From: Thermodesulfatator indicus DSM 15286
GTDB lineage: Bacteria; Desulfobacterota; Thermodesulfobacteria; Thermodesulfobacteriales; Thermodesulfatatoraceae
Length of the DNA stretch: 64,000 nucleotides
Reading direction: 5' to 3'
Assembly (NCBI RefSeq): GCF_000217795.1
Contig: NC_015681.1
Span: forward strand, 1,293,244-1,357,243
Position 1 is the stretch's first letter, and the number at the start of each line of letters is the position of its first letter. The notes beneath the pieces are model-generated. The model was given only the letters and a program-made list of their open reading frames with translations, ran no database searches and was not told the origin of the DNA. Positions 43,636-50,734 of this stretch are shown piece after piece. Made by a program: the position numbers and the translations under genes.

Positions 43636-44857
43636 GAGACCTTTGCAAAATTTGTTGAATAGTAATATTTCTCATGATAAATCTACTTAAAAACTAAAGG
43701 AGCTTCATTTATGTTCAGAGAAAATAATACAAATCTAACTATAGGCGAACATCTTATCTATCAAAACTTACCTGATGACATCTTGGCTCGTATCAATAAA
43801 CTCATCAATTGGGATCCTTTTCAACAAATCCTCGTTTCTCTTCATCCTTCTAAAGTTGGACGCAAGGCTTATAACCCCGTCCAGATGCTAAAAATCCTCA
43901 TCATTCAACAAATCTACGGCCACTCTGACCCGGAAATGGAACTTATGCTCAAAGGCAACCTCTTCTACCGTCGCTTCCTTGGCCTCTCTGCTATTGACCC
44001 CGTTCCTGACCACTCTACTATATCTCGCTTCCGTTCTGATCTCAAATCCTTGAACCTTTATCGTAGGTGCTTTGAAGAACTTAAACGCCAGCTCGCTCAG
44101 AAGGGTTTTGAACTTCGCTCTGGCAAAATCATTGATGCTCGTCTGGTTAAAGCGGCTAGACGTCCTGGCAAGGATGACGATGCCTCCTTTACCCAAAAAG
44201 GCAAAAAGACTGACTACGGCTACAAAGACCATATTGCTATTGACGTTAAAAATGAGTTTGTTTCAGAGTTCGTTTGCACACCAGCTAACGTGCACGATTC
44301 CCAAGTTCTTGATGAATTACTTGAAGGAGAAGAGGCAAGTGTTTTTGCAGATAAAGCTTATGATAAGCAAGAGTTAAGGAGGAGGTGTCGTAAGAAGGGG
44401 ATATTTTGTGGAGTTTTAGCAAAGGCCAGGAGGAATAGGCCCCTTTCGGCCAGACAGAAGAAGAGGAATCGAATTTTTTCTCGTATAAGGGCCAAGGTAG
44501 AGCGAGTATTTGGCATTTTTTCCTTACATCTTCAGAGGGAGAAGGCGAGATATGTGGGACTATTTGCCAACGAAATTCATTTATTTTTAACCTGTTTTAC
44601 GTATAATCTTTTGAATTTAGCGTGGCAGATGAAGAGGAAGGAGGCGATTTAGGAGGAAAAGTTGAAGAGATAAAAGATAATAGGATAATACTGCGAGGAA
44701 GGAGAAAATAACAAGGAAAATGTGATTAAAACCTGGAAAAACTAAGAAATTTTGAAGGAGAAGAGAAAAGCAAAAGGGATAGAAATCAGAGATTTTTGCT
44801 TTAATGGCCAAAACGGAGAATAGAAAACAAAATTAAAATTATTTTTTCAAAGGTCTC
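43636..44857 (+). mobile_element. IS5-family insertion sequence
   Basis: A 1,222-bp element. The left end is GAGACCTTTGCAAAAT and the right end, inverted, GAGACCTTTGAAAAAAT. Both sides are flanked by six A, so the target duplication (3 or 6 bp) cannot be sized. It encodes one transposase, and about 200 bp of non-coding sequence precedes the right end. Its ends match the ends of several short repeats elsewhere in the window. Confidence 0.9.
43711..44652 (+). CDS. IS5-family DDE transposase
   Basis: Transposase of 313 residues, apparently full length and intact. The N-terminal domain contains GRKAYNPVQMLKILIIQQIYGHSDPE, and the DDE core is visible as IIDARLV (D), ADKAYDKQEL (D) and IRAKVERVFG (E), with the YKDHIAID and F-T-YNLLNL features of IS5 transposases. 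AAAGGAG precedes the ATG. It could act in trans on short elements with the same ends. Confidence 0.93.
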   Translation: MFRENNTNLTIGEHLIYQNLPDDILARINKLINWDPFQQILVSLHPSKVGRKAYNPVQMLKILIIQQIYGHSDPEMELMLKGNLFYRRFLGLSAIDPVPDHSTISRFRSDLKSLNLYRRCFEELKRQLAQKGFELRSGKIIDARLVKAARRPGKDDDASFTQKGKKTDYGYKDHIAIDVKNEFVSEFVCTPANVHDSQVLDELLEGEEASVFADKAYDKQELRRRCRKKGIFCGVLAKARRNRPLSARQKKRNRIFSRIRAKVERVFGIFSLHLQREKARYVGLFANEIHLFLTCFTYNLLNLAWQMKRKEAI

Positions 44858-45020
44858 AAAAAATTATTCTGGAAAAATTAAAGCAATTACCTTTATCTTA
44901 TTGGAAAGAAGTGATTGATTTTATTGAATTTTTGAAATTAAAAATCGAGAAAAATGAAACTTTATTTTTAAGCGAAAAAAGTTTAGCCAAAGAGTGGCTT
45001 CTACCTGAGGAAGATGAAGC

Positions 45021-45140
45021 ATGGAAAGATTTATAAGGGGTGATATAGTAGTAATTCCTTTCCCTTTTTCTGACTTGACTGGTGCAAAAAGACGACCGGC
45101 TTTGGTTATAACTAACAAACCTATCCAGCGGACGGAATAA
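45021..45140 (+). pseudogene. cassette 4: truncated MazF/PemK-like toxin
   Basis: Only 39 codons: MERFIRGDIVVIPFPFSDLT and GAKRRPALVITN match the N-terminal third of MazF/PemK toxins (usually about 110 residues). The reading frame then runs into attC4 and stops after KPIQRTE. The junction lies at the attC R'' box, so the toxin was cut when the attC was joined. It should be inactive as an RNase. It overlaps the end of the antitoxin-like gene by 16 bp. Confidence 0.75.
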
Positions 45141-45172
45141 CCGCCCGCCGCCGCTGAGTTTAGGCGTTAGAT
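45110..45172 (+). other. attC site 4
   Basis: R'' AACTAAC (one mismatch) to R' GTTAGAT (perfect), 63 bp. The inner stem CAGCGGACGG pairs with CCGCCGCTG across a short loop. Sequence is very close to attC3 and attC5. Confidence 0.88.
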
Positions 45173-45232
45173 TGAAAAATTTTTGAAAAAGATTAAAATT
45201 ATTTTTTTGATAATTATAGTTTAGTTGAAATT

Positions 45233-45496
45233 ATGCCTTATATTTCAATATTTTTCGGAATAATTATTCGTATGTTCTATAATGAACATGATCCTCCTCA
45301 TTTTCATGCATACTATCAAGGGCTGGATGGAATTTTTGATTTAAAAGGAAATTTAATTAAAGGAAATATTGAAAAATCTAAAACTGCTTTAAAATTAATA
45401 AAAGAATGGGCAGAACTTCATAAAAAGGAGTTGGAGGAGAATTGGGAAAGAATTAAAAAAGGGGAATCGTTAAGAAAAATAGAACCTTTAAAATAA
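45233..45496 (+). CDS. cassette 5: DUF4160 protein
   Basis: Protein of 87 residues of the DUF4160 family, recognised by MPYISIFFGIIIRMFYNEHD and PPHFHAYYQG. It is nearly always encoded next to a DUF2442 partner, as here, and the pair is proposed to behave like a toxin-antitoxin or small regulatory unit. It begins 60 bp after attC4. No strong Shine-Dalgarno site is seen. Confidence 0.85.
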   Translation: MPYISIFFGIIIRMFYNEHDPPHFHAYYQGLDGIFDLKGNLIKGNIEKSKTALKLIKEWAELHKKELEENWERIKKGESLRKIEPLK

Positions 45497-45520
45497 TATT
45501 TATTAAATGGAGGAAAAAGG

Positions 45521-45775
45521 ATGTTAGAGAGATTGAAATATTTACCAAAGATTATAGATGCTAAATATATTGGTAATTTTACAATAGAAGTAGAATTTGA
45601 TAATGGAGAGAGAAAGAGAATAAATTGTCGTAAATATTTAAAGGGAAAAATTTTTGAAGAATTGAAAGACGAAGAGAAGTTTAAGGAATTTTTTATAGAT
45701 GGATATACAGTATGTTGGCCTAATGGAGCAGACATAGCTCCTGAGACTTTATATCTTGAAGGAGAAAATCACTAA
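45521..45775 (+). CDS. cassette 5: DUF2442 protein
   Basis: Protein of 84 residues of the DUF2442 family, with VEFDNGERKRINCRKYL and the C-terminal VCWPNGADIAPETLY signature. GGAGG stands upstream of the ATG, 24 bp after the DUF4160 stop. The stop codon overlaps the attC5 R'' box. Function unproven. Confidence 0.87.
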   Translation: MLERLKYLPKIIDAKYIGNFTIEVEFDNGERKRINCRKYLKGKIFEELKDEEKFKEFFIDGYTVCWPNGADIAPETLYLEGENH

Positions 45776-45829
45776 CAAACCTCTCCAGCGGACGGCGTTA
45801 CGCGCCGCCGCTGCCCCTTGTCGTTCGCT
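45770..45829 (+). other. attC site 5 (end of array)
   Basis: CACTAAC to GTTCGCT, 60 bp, with the conserved inner stem CAGCGGACGGCG / CGCCGCCGCTG. The bases after GTT do not fit RRRY, as expected when the sequence right of the crossover is host flank and not another cassette. Confidence 0.75.
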
Positions 45830-45836
45830 GGAGCAA

Positions 45837-45900
45837 ATTACGGTCACGGCGAGGCCTCGTTACAGGCCGAAGCAATCTCAGGGATTGCTTGCGGTCCAAT
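45837..45900. repeat. dispersed repeat unit E
   Basis: Short copy of the GGTCACGGCGAGGCC...GAAGCAATCTCAGGG repeat directly right of the integron array. No terminal sequences. The rest of the gap up to kdsD holds nothing recognisable. Confidence 0.55.
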
Positions 45901-46020
45901 TCAATAGTTGGTAATTGAATCAATTCTAACCCAGACCGGCCTATCTGGATTTTGTCTTTATGGAAATGCTTTCTAAATTTTGAGTAGCTACCCTTTTGAA
46001 AATTTAGTAATTTATGGGCC

Positions 46021-47001
46021 ATGAAACCGGAATTTATCGTAAAAAACGCCCAGGAAGTCTTTGACATTGAAATAGAAGGCCTAAAGGAAGTTCAACAAAA
46101 ACTCGGCCCTGAATTCGTAAAAGCTGTGGAGCTAATCCTTAATACCCGTGGGCGCGTCGTTGTTACGGGCATCGGGAAAAGTGGCCTTATTGGCCGCAAA
46201 ATTGTGGCTACTCTTTCTTCTACCGGCACACCTTCTTTTTTTCTTCACCCGGCTGAGGCCCTTCACGGTGACCTGGGCATGGTGGTGGTAGACGACATAC
46301 TTCTGGCTATATCCAACTCTGGTGAAACTGAAGAAGTCAACAAGCTCCTTCCGTCACTTAAAAACCGCGGTGTAAAAATCATCGCTTTTACCGGCAACCC
46401 TTCTTCTACTCTGGCTAAAAACGCTGACGTAGTAATAGACATAGGCGTTCCACGAGAGGCCTGTCCCTTGGGAGTTGCTCCTACCGCAAGTACCACCGCA
46501 ACACTGGTTATGGGAGATGCCTTAGCCATGGTGCTCGCCAAACTGCGTAACATCCGCCTGGAAGACTTTCGCCGCAATCACCCAGGTGGCTCCCTTGGAG
46601 AAAGGCTAAAGGTAGCGGTATCCCAAATTATGCTCACCGGGGAGGCTTTGCCTCTTGTTGCTCCTGAAGATACCATGTCTCAAGTTATCGAAGTGATGGA
46701 CGAAAAGCGCCTGGGCTGTGCCCTGGTGGTTGAAGAGGGAAAAAGGCTCTGTGGCATCGTGACTGACGGAGACTTGCGTCGAGCCCTTCTAAAATATGGA
46801 GACTTTAGAAACCTGGCCGTCAAAAAAGTCATGACCCCTAACCCTAAAACCATAGAGCCTGAAGCTCTGGCAGCTGAGGCCCTTTATCTCATGGAGAAAA
46901 AATTAATCACGGTTTTACCTGTAACAGACGAAGAAAAAAGAGTGGTCGGTATTCTTCATTTACATGATATTTTAGGTAAAGGTCAGTTTAAATTTAACTA
47001 A
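46021..47001 (+). CDS. kdsD: arabinose-5-phosphate isomerase (KdsD/KpsF)
   Basis: Isomerase converting ribulose-5-phosphate to arabinose-5-phosphate, first step of Kdo synthesis for lipopolysaccharide. Length 326 residues. SIS domain (about 1-200) with VVVTGIGKSGLIGRKI, HPAEALHGDLGMV and SNSGETEEV, then two CBS domains with a characteristic CGIVTDGDLRRAL. The ATG has only a weak upstream GGG. It is first gene after the integron and 15 bp before glgA. Confidence 0.95.
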   Translation: MKPEFIVKNAQEVFDIEIEGLKEVQQKLGPEFVKAVELILNTRGRVVVTGIGKSGLIGRKIVATLSSTGTPSFFLHPAEALHGDLGMVVVDDILLAISNSGETEEVNKLLPSLKNRGVKIIAFTGNPSSTLAKNADVVIDIGVPREACPLGVAPTASTTATLVMGDALAMVLAKLRNIRLEDFRRNHPGGSLGERLKVAVSQIMLTGEALPLVAPEDTMSQVIEVMDEKRLGCALVVEEGKRLCGIVTDGDLRRALLKYGDFRNLAVKKVMTPNPKTIEPEALAAEALYLMEKKLITVLPVTDEEKRVVGILHLHDILGKGQFKFN

Positions 47002-47016
47002 AATTTGGAGGCCAAT

Positions 47017-48594
47017 ATGTTTCAAATCAAAGAAGTTTACACCTTAACCCGAGAATATAGAGATATTGCCGGAGCTGGCGGCTTAAAAGACGTGGCTCAG
47101 GAGCTTTCTGAAGCCCTGGTCAGAAAAGGTATCAAAGTAACTGTTTTTATGCCCCGCTACGGATTTCTGGATCCAGAAAAGCTGGGTTTCTGGCAAACCG
47201 GCGTATCTTTTTCCGTAGATATGGACTACGCCCACGAAGAGAGACGAGAAGAAATATCTCTCTGGCAGGGAGAGCTTAACGGCGTGCGCATATTTCTTAT
47301 AGAAGCGGACCGCTATGCGGAAAAGCTTGGCATTTACACCTACACCGAGGAAGAGGAAAAAAGGGAACCCTGGAAAAAGAAAGGCACCGGGCATTTTGAT
47401 TATTTTGCTATGAATATCTTGCTCCAAAAAACGGCCCTCTGTACTGCTATTTACCTTGAAGAAAAGCCTGAAATAATCCACTGCCACGATGGGCACACCG
47501 CCTGCACTCCCGCACTTGCCCGGGAAATCATGGGTTTTCGGCATTACTTTCCCTACTCAGGTTTTCTTATCACCATACACAACGCCGGCCTTGGCTATCA
47601 TCAAGACGTGGCGGACCTTCCCTTTGCCAAGGCCAATACCGGGCTTCCCTGGCGGGTTATAAATGACTCCCTGCTAAACGGTTCTTTTAACCCCTTTTTA
47701 TGCGGGTCTAAATATGCCGTCATAAATACGGTTTCTGAACAGTACGCCAAAGAATTGCAGGAAACAGACCTTGACGCCCATACCGGCTGGCTTGGGCATG
47801 CCTTAAAAGAAAGAGGCATTAAACTTTACGGCATCACCAATGGCATTACGCCAGAGGATTTTGACCCGCGCAAACCCGAAAAACTTGGCCTTCCTGCCGG
47901 TTTTGACCCCCTGAAAGGAGACTTTGCCGGGAAAAAAGTCTGCCGTCAGGAACTGTTGCGCAAGATAAAAGAACGTGATCTGCGCGTGAAGGCCTTTGGT
48001 AGTCCTGAAGACAGAGAAGGCTGGCCCCTTCTTACGGCCATTTCTCGTTTAACTGAACAAAAAGGCATAAACATATTGGCCCAGACCCTTAGAATGCTTT
48101 ACGAACAGGGCGAAGAATTTCTCACGGTAATCCTTGGCACAGGCACCCCGGAAATAGAAGAAAGCCTCATGGCCATTGCCAGAGACTTTCCCGACCGCAT
48201 GGCCTTGCTTTTAGGCTATGACCCGAAACTTGCCAATTTAATTTACGCTGCTGGAGACTTTTTTGTTATCCCGTCAAATTACGAACCCTGCGGCCTTACG
48301 GACTTTATGGCCCAGCTTATGGGAAATCTTCCCATTGTGCGCCACACCGGCGGCCTAGTAAAAGTAAAAGACGGCTTCAACGGCTTTGTCTATGTGGAAC
48401 AAAAGCCCGAAGAATTGGCAGGCGCTATTCTGCGAGCCTTTGAAGTTTACCGAAAGGACCCGGCCAGGATAAAACAAATGATAAAACAGGCTATAGAACA
48501 CATTTATGAAAATTACACCTGGGACAAAGTCTCAGAAAAATATTTAGAACTTTACCGCAAGGCCTTAAATTTGCGGCCTATTTCTAAAGATTAA
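47017..48594 (+). CDS. glgA: glycogen/starch synthase-like GT5 glycosyltransferase
   Basis: GT-B glucosyltransferase of about 525 residues from the ATG nine bases after GGAGG. The GT5 N-terminal domain holds IHCHDGHTACTPALA and ITIHNAGLGYHQDV; the C-terminal domain has TAISRLTEQKGINIL and the catalytic glutamate region IPSNYEPCGLTDF. The usual nucleotide-sugar lysine motif KxGGL near the N-terminus is replaced by GAGGL, a variant also known to me from deltaproteobacterial GlgA-like proteins. Glycogen synthesis from ADP-glucose is likely but the donor is unproven. Confidence 0.88.
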   Translation: MFQIKEVYTLTREYRDIAGAGGLKDVAQELSEALVRKGIKVTVFMPRYGFLDPEKLGFWQTGVSFSVDMDYAHEERREEISLWQGELNGVRIFLIEADRYAEKLGIYTYTEEEEKREPWKKKGTGHFDYFAMNILLQKTALCTAIYLEEKPEIIHCHDGHTACTPALAREIMGFRHYFPYSGFLITIHNAGLGYHQDVADLPFAKANTGLPWRVINDSLLNGSFNPFLCGSKYAVINTVSEQYAKELQETDLDAHTGWLGHALKERGIKLYGITNGITPEDFDPRKPEKLGLPAGFDPLKGDFAGKKVCRQELLRKIKERDLRVKAFGSPEDREGWPLLTAISRLTEQKGINILAQTLRMLYEQGEEFLTVILGTGTPEIEESLMAIARDFPDRMALLLGYDPKLANLIYAAGDFFVIPSNYEPCGLTDFMAQLMGNLPIVRHTGGLVKVKDGFNGFVYVEQKPEELAGAILRAFEVYRKDPARIKQMIKQAIEHIYENYTWDKVSEKYLELYRKALNLRPISKD

Positions 48595-48610
48595 ATAAGG
48601 AGGCAGCCCA

Positions 48611-49987
48611 ATGGACGATACTAAGATTTTACTTTCAGAGAATGAACTCCCAGAGGCCTGGTATAATATTATTCCGAGGCTACCTAACCCACCCGCTCCA
48701 CCACTTAACCCTCAAACCAAAGAGCCCGTAAAACCAGAAGACCTTGAGCCGATTTTCCCTAAATCTCTTATTGAGCAGGAGATGAGCCCTGAGCCGTGGG
48801 TGGAAATTCCAGGCGCCGTCAGAGAAATTTATAAACTCTGGCGGCCAACACCCCTTCAGCGGGCTCGCAACCTGGAAAAGGCCCTGGGGACTCCGGCTCG
48901 CATTTACTTTAAAAACGAAAGCGTAAGCCCGCCTGGTAGCCATAAGCCTAACACCGCTGTGGCCCAGGCTTACTATAATAAAGAAGCCGGTATAAAAAGG
49001 CTGGCCACAGAAACCGGGGCTGGCCAGTGGGGAAGTGCCCTTTCCTTTGCCTGTAAACTCTTTGGCCTTGAGTGCACGGTTTATATGGTAAAAGTCTCTT
49101 TTGAACAAAAGCCTTTTCGTAAAAGCCTTATGCACATTTGGGGGGCAGAGGTCTTCCCTTCGCCCACCAATCGCACCCAGGCTGGCCGTAAAATTCTTGA
49201 GGAAAATCCTGACTCTACCGGAAGCCTTGGTATAGCCATTTCCGAAGCCGTGGAAGACGCCGCCACCCATGAAGACACCAACTATGCCCTGGGAAGTGTC
49301 TTAAACCATGTGTTGCTTCATCAAACGGTAATAGGCCTTGAAACCCAAAAGCAGCTTGCTTTAGCCGGAGAAAAACCAGATATCTTGATTGGCTGTGTAG
49401 GTGGTGGTAGTAACTTTGCCGGATTCACTTTTCCTTTTATCGGTGACATAATTGAAGGCAAACTTGAGGCGGAAGTCATAGCCGTTGAGCCCACGAGCTG
49501 CCCCACCTTGACCAAAGGTATCTACACTTATGATTTCGGCGACACCGCCGGGCTTACCCCGCTTCTTTTGATGCATACCCTGGGGCATTCCTTTGAACCA
49601 CCGGCTATTCACGCGGGAGGGTTGCGCTATCATGGCGACGCCCCACTGGTTTGCCAACTGGTCAAAGATGGCTATATAAAGCCGCGGGCCTATCCGCAGA
49701 ACCCCTGCTTTGAAGCGGCGGTCCTTTTTGCCCAAACAGAGGGCATAATCCCTGCTCCTGAAACCAGCCACGCTATAAAGGCTGCCGTTGACGAGGCCTT
49801 AAAGTGCAAAGAAACAGGGGAAGAAAAAGTAATTGTGTTTGGGTTTAGCGGGCACGGCCACTTTGACCTGGCGGCTTACGACGCCTATCTTGAGGGCAAA
49901 TTAGAAGACTACGAATACCCTGAAGAAAAAATTAAAGAAGCCTTAGAAGCCCTGGCCCATTTCCCCAAATTTCCAACGGGCCTCTAG
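48611..49987 (+). CDS. tryptophan synthase beta-like protein (TrpB2)
   Basis: PLP-dependent synthase of 458 residues of the TrpB2 type (TIGR01415), longer than TrpB1 at about 400. The PLP lysine lies in [13 protein letters not shown], the phosphate cup is [11 protein letters not shown], and the C-terminal [11 protein letters not shown] and [12 protein letters not shown] are family features. TrpB2 condenses indole with serine and often acts without TrpA. No other trp genes are near. AGGAGG precedes the ATG. Confidence 0.92.
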   Translation: MDDTKILLSENELPEAWYNIIPRLPNPPAPPLNPQTKEPVKPEDLEPIFPKSLIEQEMSPEPWVEIPGAVREIYKLWRPTPLQRARNLEKALGTPARIYFKNESVSPPGSHKPNTAVAQAYYNKEAGIKRLATETGAGQWGSALSFACKLFGLECTVYMVKVSFEQKPFRKSLMHIWGAEVFPSPTNRTQAGRKILEENPDSTGSLGIAISEAVEDAATHEDTNYALGSVLNHVLLHQTVIGLETQKQLALAGEKPDILIGCVGGGSNFAGFTFPFIGDIIEGKLEAEVIAVEPTSCPTLTKGIYTYDFGDTAGLTPLLLMHTLGHSFEPPAIHAGGLRYHGDAPLVCQLVKDGYIKPRAYPQNPCFEAAVLFAQTEGIIPAPETSHAIKAAVDEALKCKETGEEKVIVFGFSGHGHFDLAAYDAYLEGKLEDYEYPEEKIKEALEALAHFPKFPTGL

Positions 49988-49988
49988 T

Positions 49989-50010
49989 AAGAGGGGCATT
50001 TGCCCCTCTT
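49989..50010 (+). terminator. hairpin terminator after trpB2
   Basis: AAGAGGGGCA pairs with TGCCCCTCTT across a two-base loop, directly after the stop, followed by TGTTAATAAT. Good stem, moderate U tract. Confidence 0.75.
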
Positions 50011-50013
50011 TGT

Positions 50014-50222
50014 TAATAATGGGGTCATTAAATAGGCGACAATTGAGTCATTGTATGGTTTTAATTTAACACTGTCATTGCGAGGTCTCGCTAGAGGCCG
50101 AAGCAATCCCAGGGACTGCTTCGTCGCCTTCGGCTCCTCGCAGTGACAGCGAAGGTTATTTCGCTTTAGCGATTATGTCAGCGGCGATACTTTGTCGTGT
50201 AAAAATCACTCAGATTAATAAT
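50014..50222 (+). repeat. long inverted repeat K, left copy
   Basis: About 205 bp starting TTAATAATGG...TAAATAGGCGACAATTGAG and ending GCTTTAGCGATTATGTCAGC...GTCGTGTAAAAA...GATTAATAA. An inverted copy lies at 52310-52516 on the other side of comM. Its central part holds GAGGCCGAAGCAATCCC units. Confidence 0.75.
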
Positions 50223-50224
50223 AA

Positions 50225-50666
50225 GAGATCTTTGCAAGATTCAAAAAACATAGATTGATCGCCACGGCGATACTTTCGCTCGCTAGTGAGCTGCTTTGGC
50301 TGCTGGCGCCTTGCGACAGAGATTCCTTCGCTAGCGCTCGGGACAGGGATTGCTTCGTTCGCCATGACTGGAAAAGGGACGGCCTTGCAATGATCCTGCT
50401 GGTCCACTTCGTCGGCCCTACGGGGCTCTTTGTAATAACATACCTTCATTGTTACTGCGAGCGAAGCGAAGCAGTCTTCGCGCCAATAACCATCAGCCAC
50501 CGGCCATTAGCCATCAGCCACCAGCCATCAGCCACCAGCCATCAGCCATCTGCCACCAGCCATCAGCCATCTGCCATTTGGTCACGGCGAGCCCTTTCCC
50601 TTCCTTGTCACTGCGAGCCCGTATGGACGAAGCAGTCTCTTAAGTATAGCCTTTTTCAAAGGTCTC
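50225..50666. repeat. non-autonomous IS-related repeat, copy F
   Basis: A 442-bp element with both ends: GAGATCTTTGCAAGA followed by TTCAAAAAACATAGATTGATC, and TTTTTCAAAGGTCTC. It contains about 13 in-phase heptamers of the GCCATCA/GCCACCA/GCCATCT type at 50489-50579. The interior is closely similar to copy G. Open frames across it are artefacts. Confidence 0.8.
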
Positions 50667-50734
50667 TTGAGTTAATTAAATAGACGACAAATTTTATCCT
50701 CATTGCGAGCGGAGCGAAGCAAGCTCGGATTTAT

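Larger units (their letters stand above)
43608..45036 (+). pseudogene. cassette 4: antitoxin-like gene interrupted by IS
   Basis: ATGCAAGCACAAACAG begins a frame (MQAQTEYEK) after GAGGAAG and is cut by the IS at 43636. The frame resumes after 44857 as IILEKLKQLPLSYWKEVIDFIEFLK and ends with LLPEEDEAWKDL. Removing the IS and one copy of an A-rich target repeat restores one frame of about 68 codons. The resumed part resembles DUF2281-type antitoxins. Its 3' end overlaps the MazF-like toxin start, the normal antitoxin-toxin order. Confidence 0.75.
39642..45829. mobile_element. chromosomal integron with five-cassette array
   Basis: Divergent intI, an attI region near 40.9-41.07 kb, and five attC sites ending at 41858, 42928, 43563, 45172 and 45829. 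Every attC has a TAAC-type R'' box, a GTT-type R' box, and an inner stem. Four cassettes are passenger genes in plus orientation; cassette 4 is interrupted by an IS. Cassette sequences are A+T rich, unlike the flanking housekeeping genes. Confidence 0.93.

Noticed and set aside
45798-46067. 89-codon minus-strand frame next to kdsD
   Set aside because: It spans attC5, a repeat unit and the kdsD start; no protein features.
50489-50579. Possible CRISPR array
   Set aside because: The units are seven bases, continuous and without spacers, and no cas genes are present in the window.
50255-50683. 142-codon frame with HQPSA repeats
   Set aside because: The peptide repeat is just the translated GCCATCA heptamers of repeat copy F.
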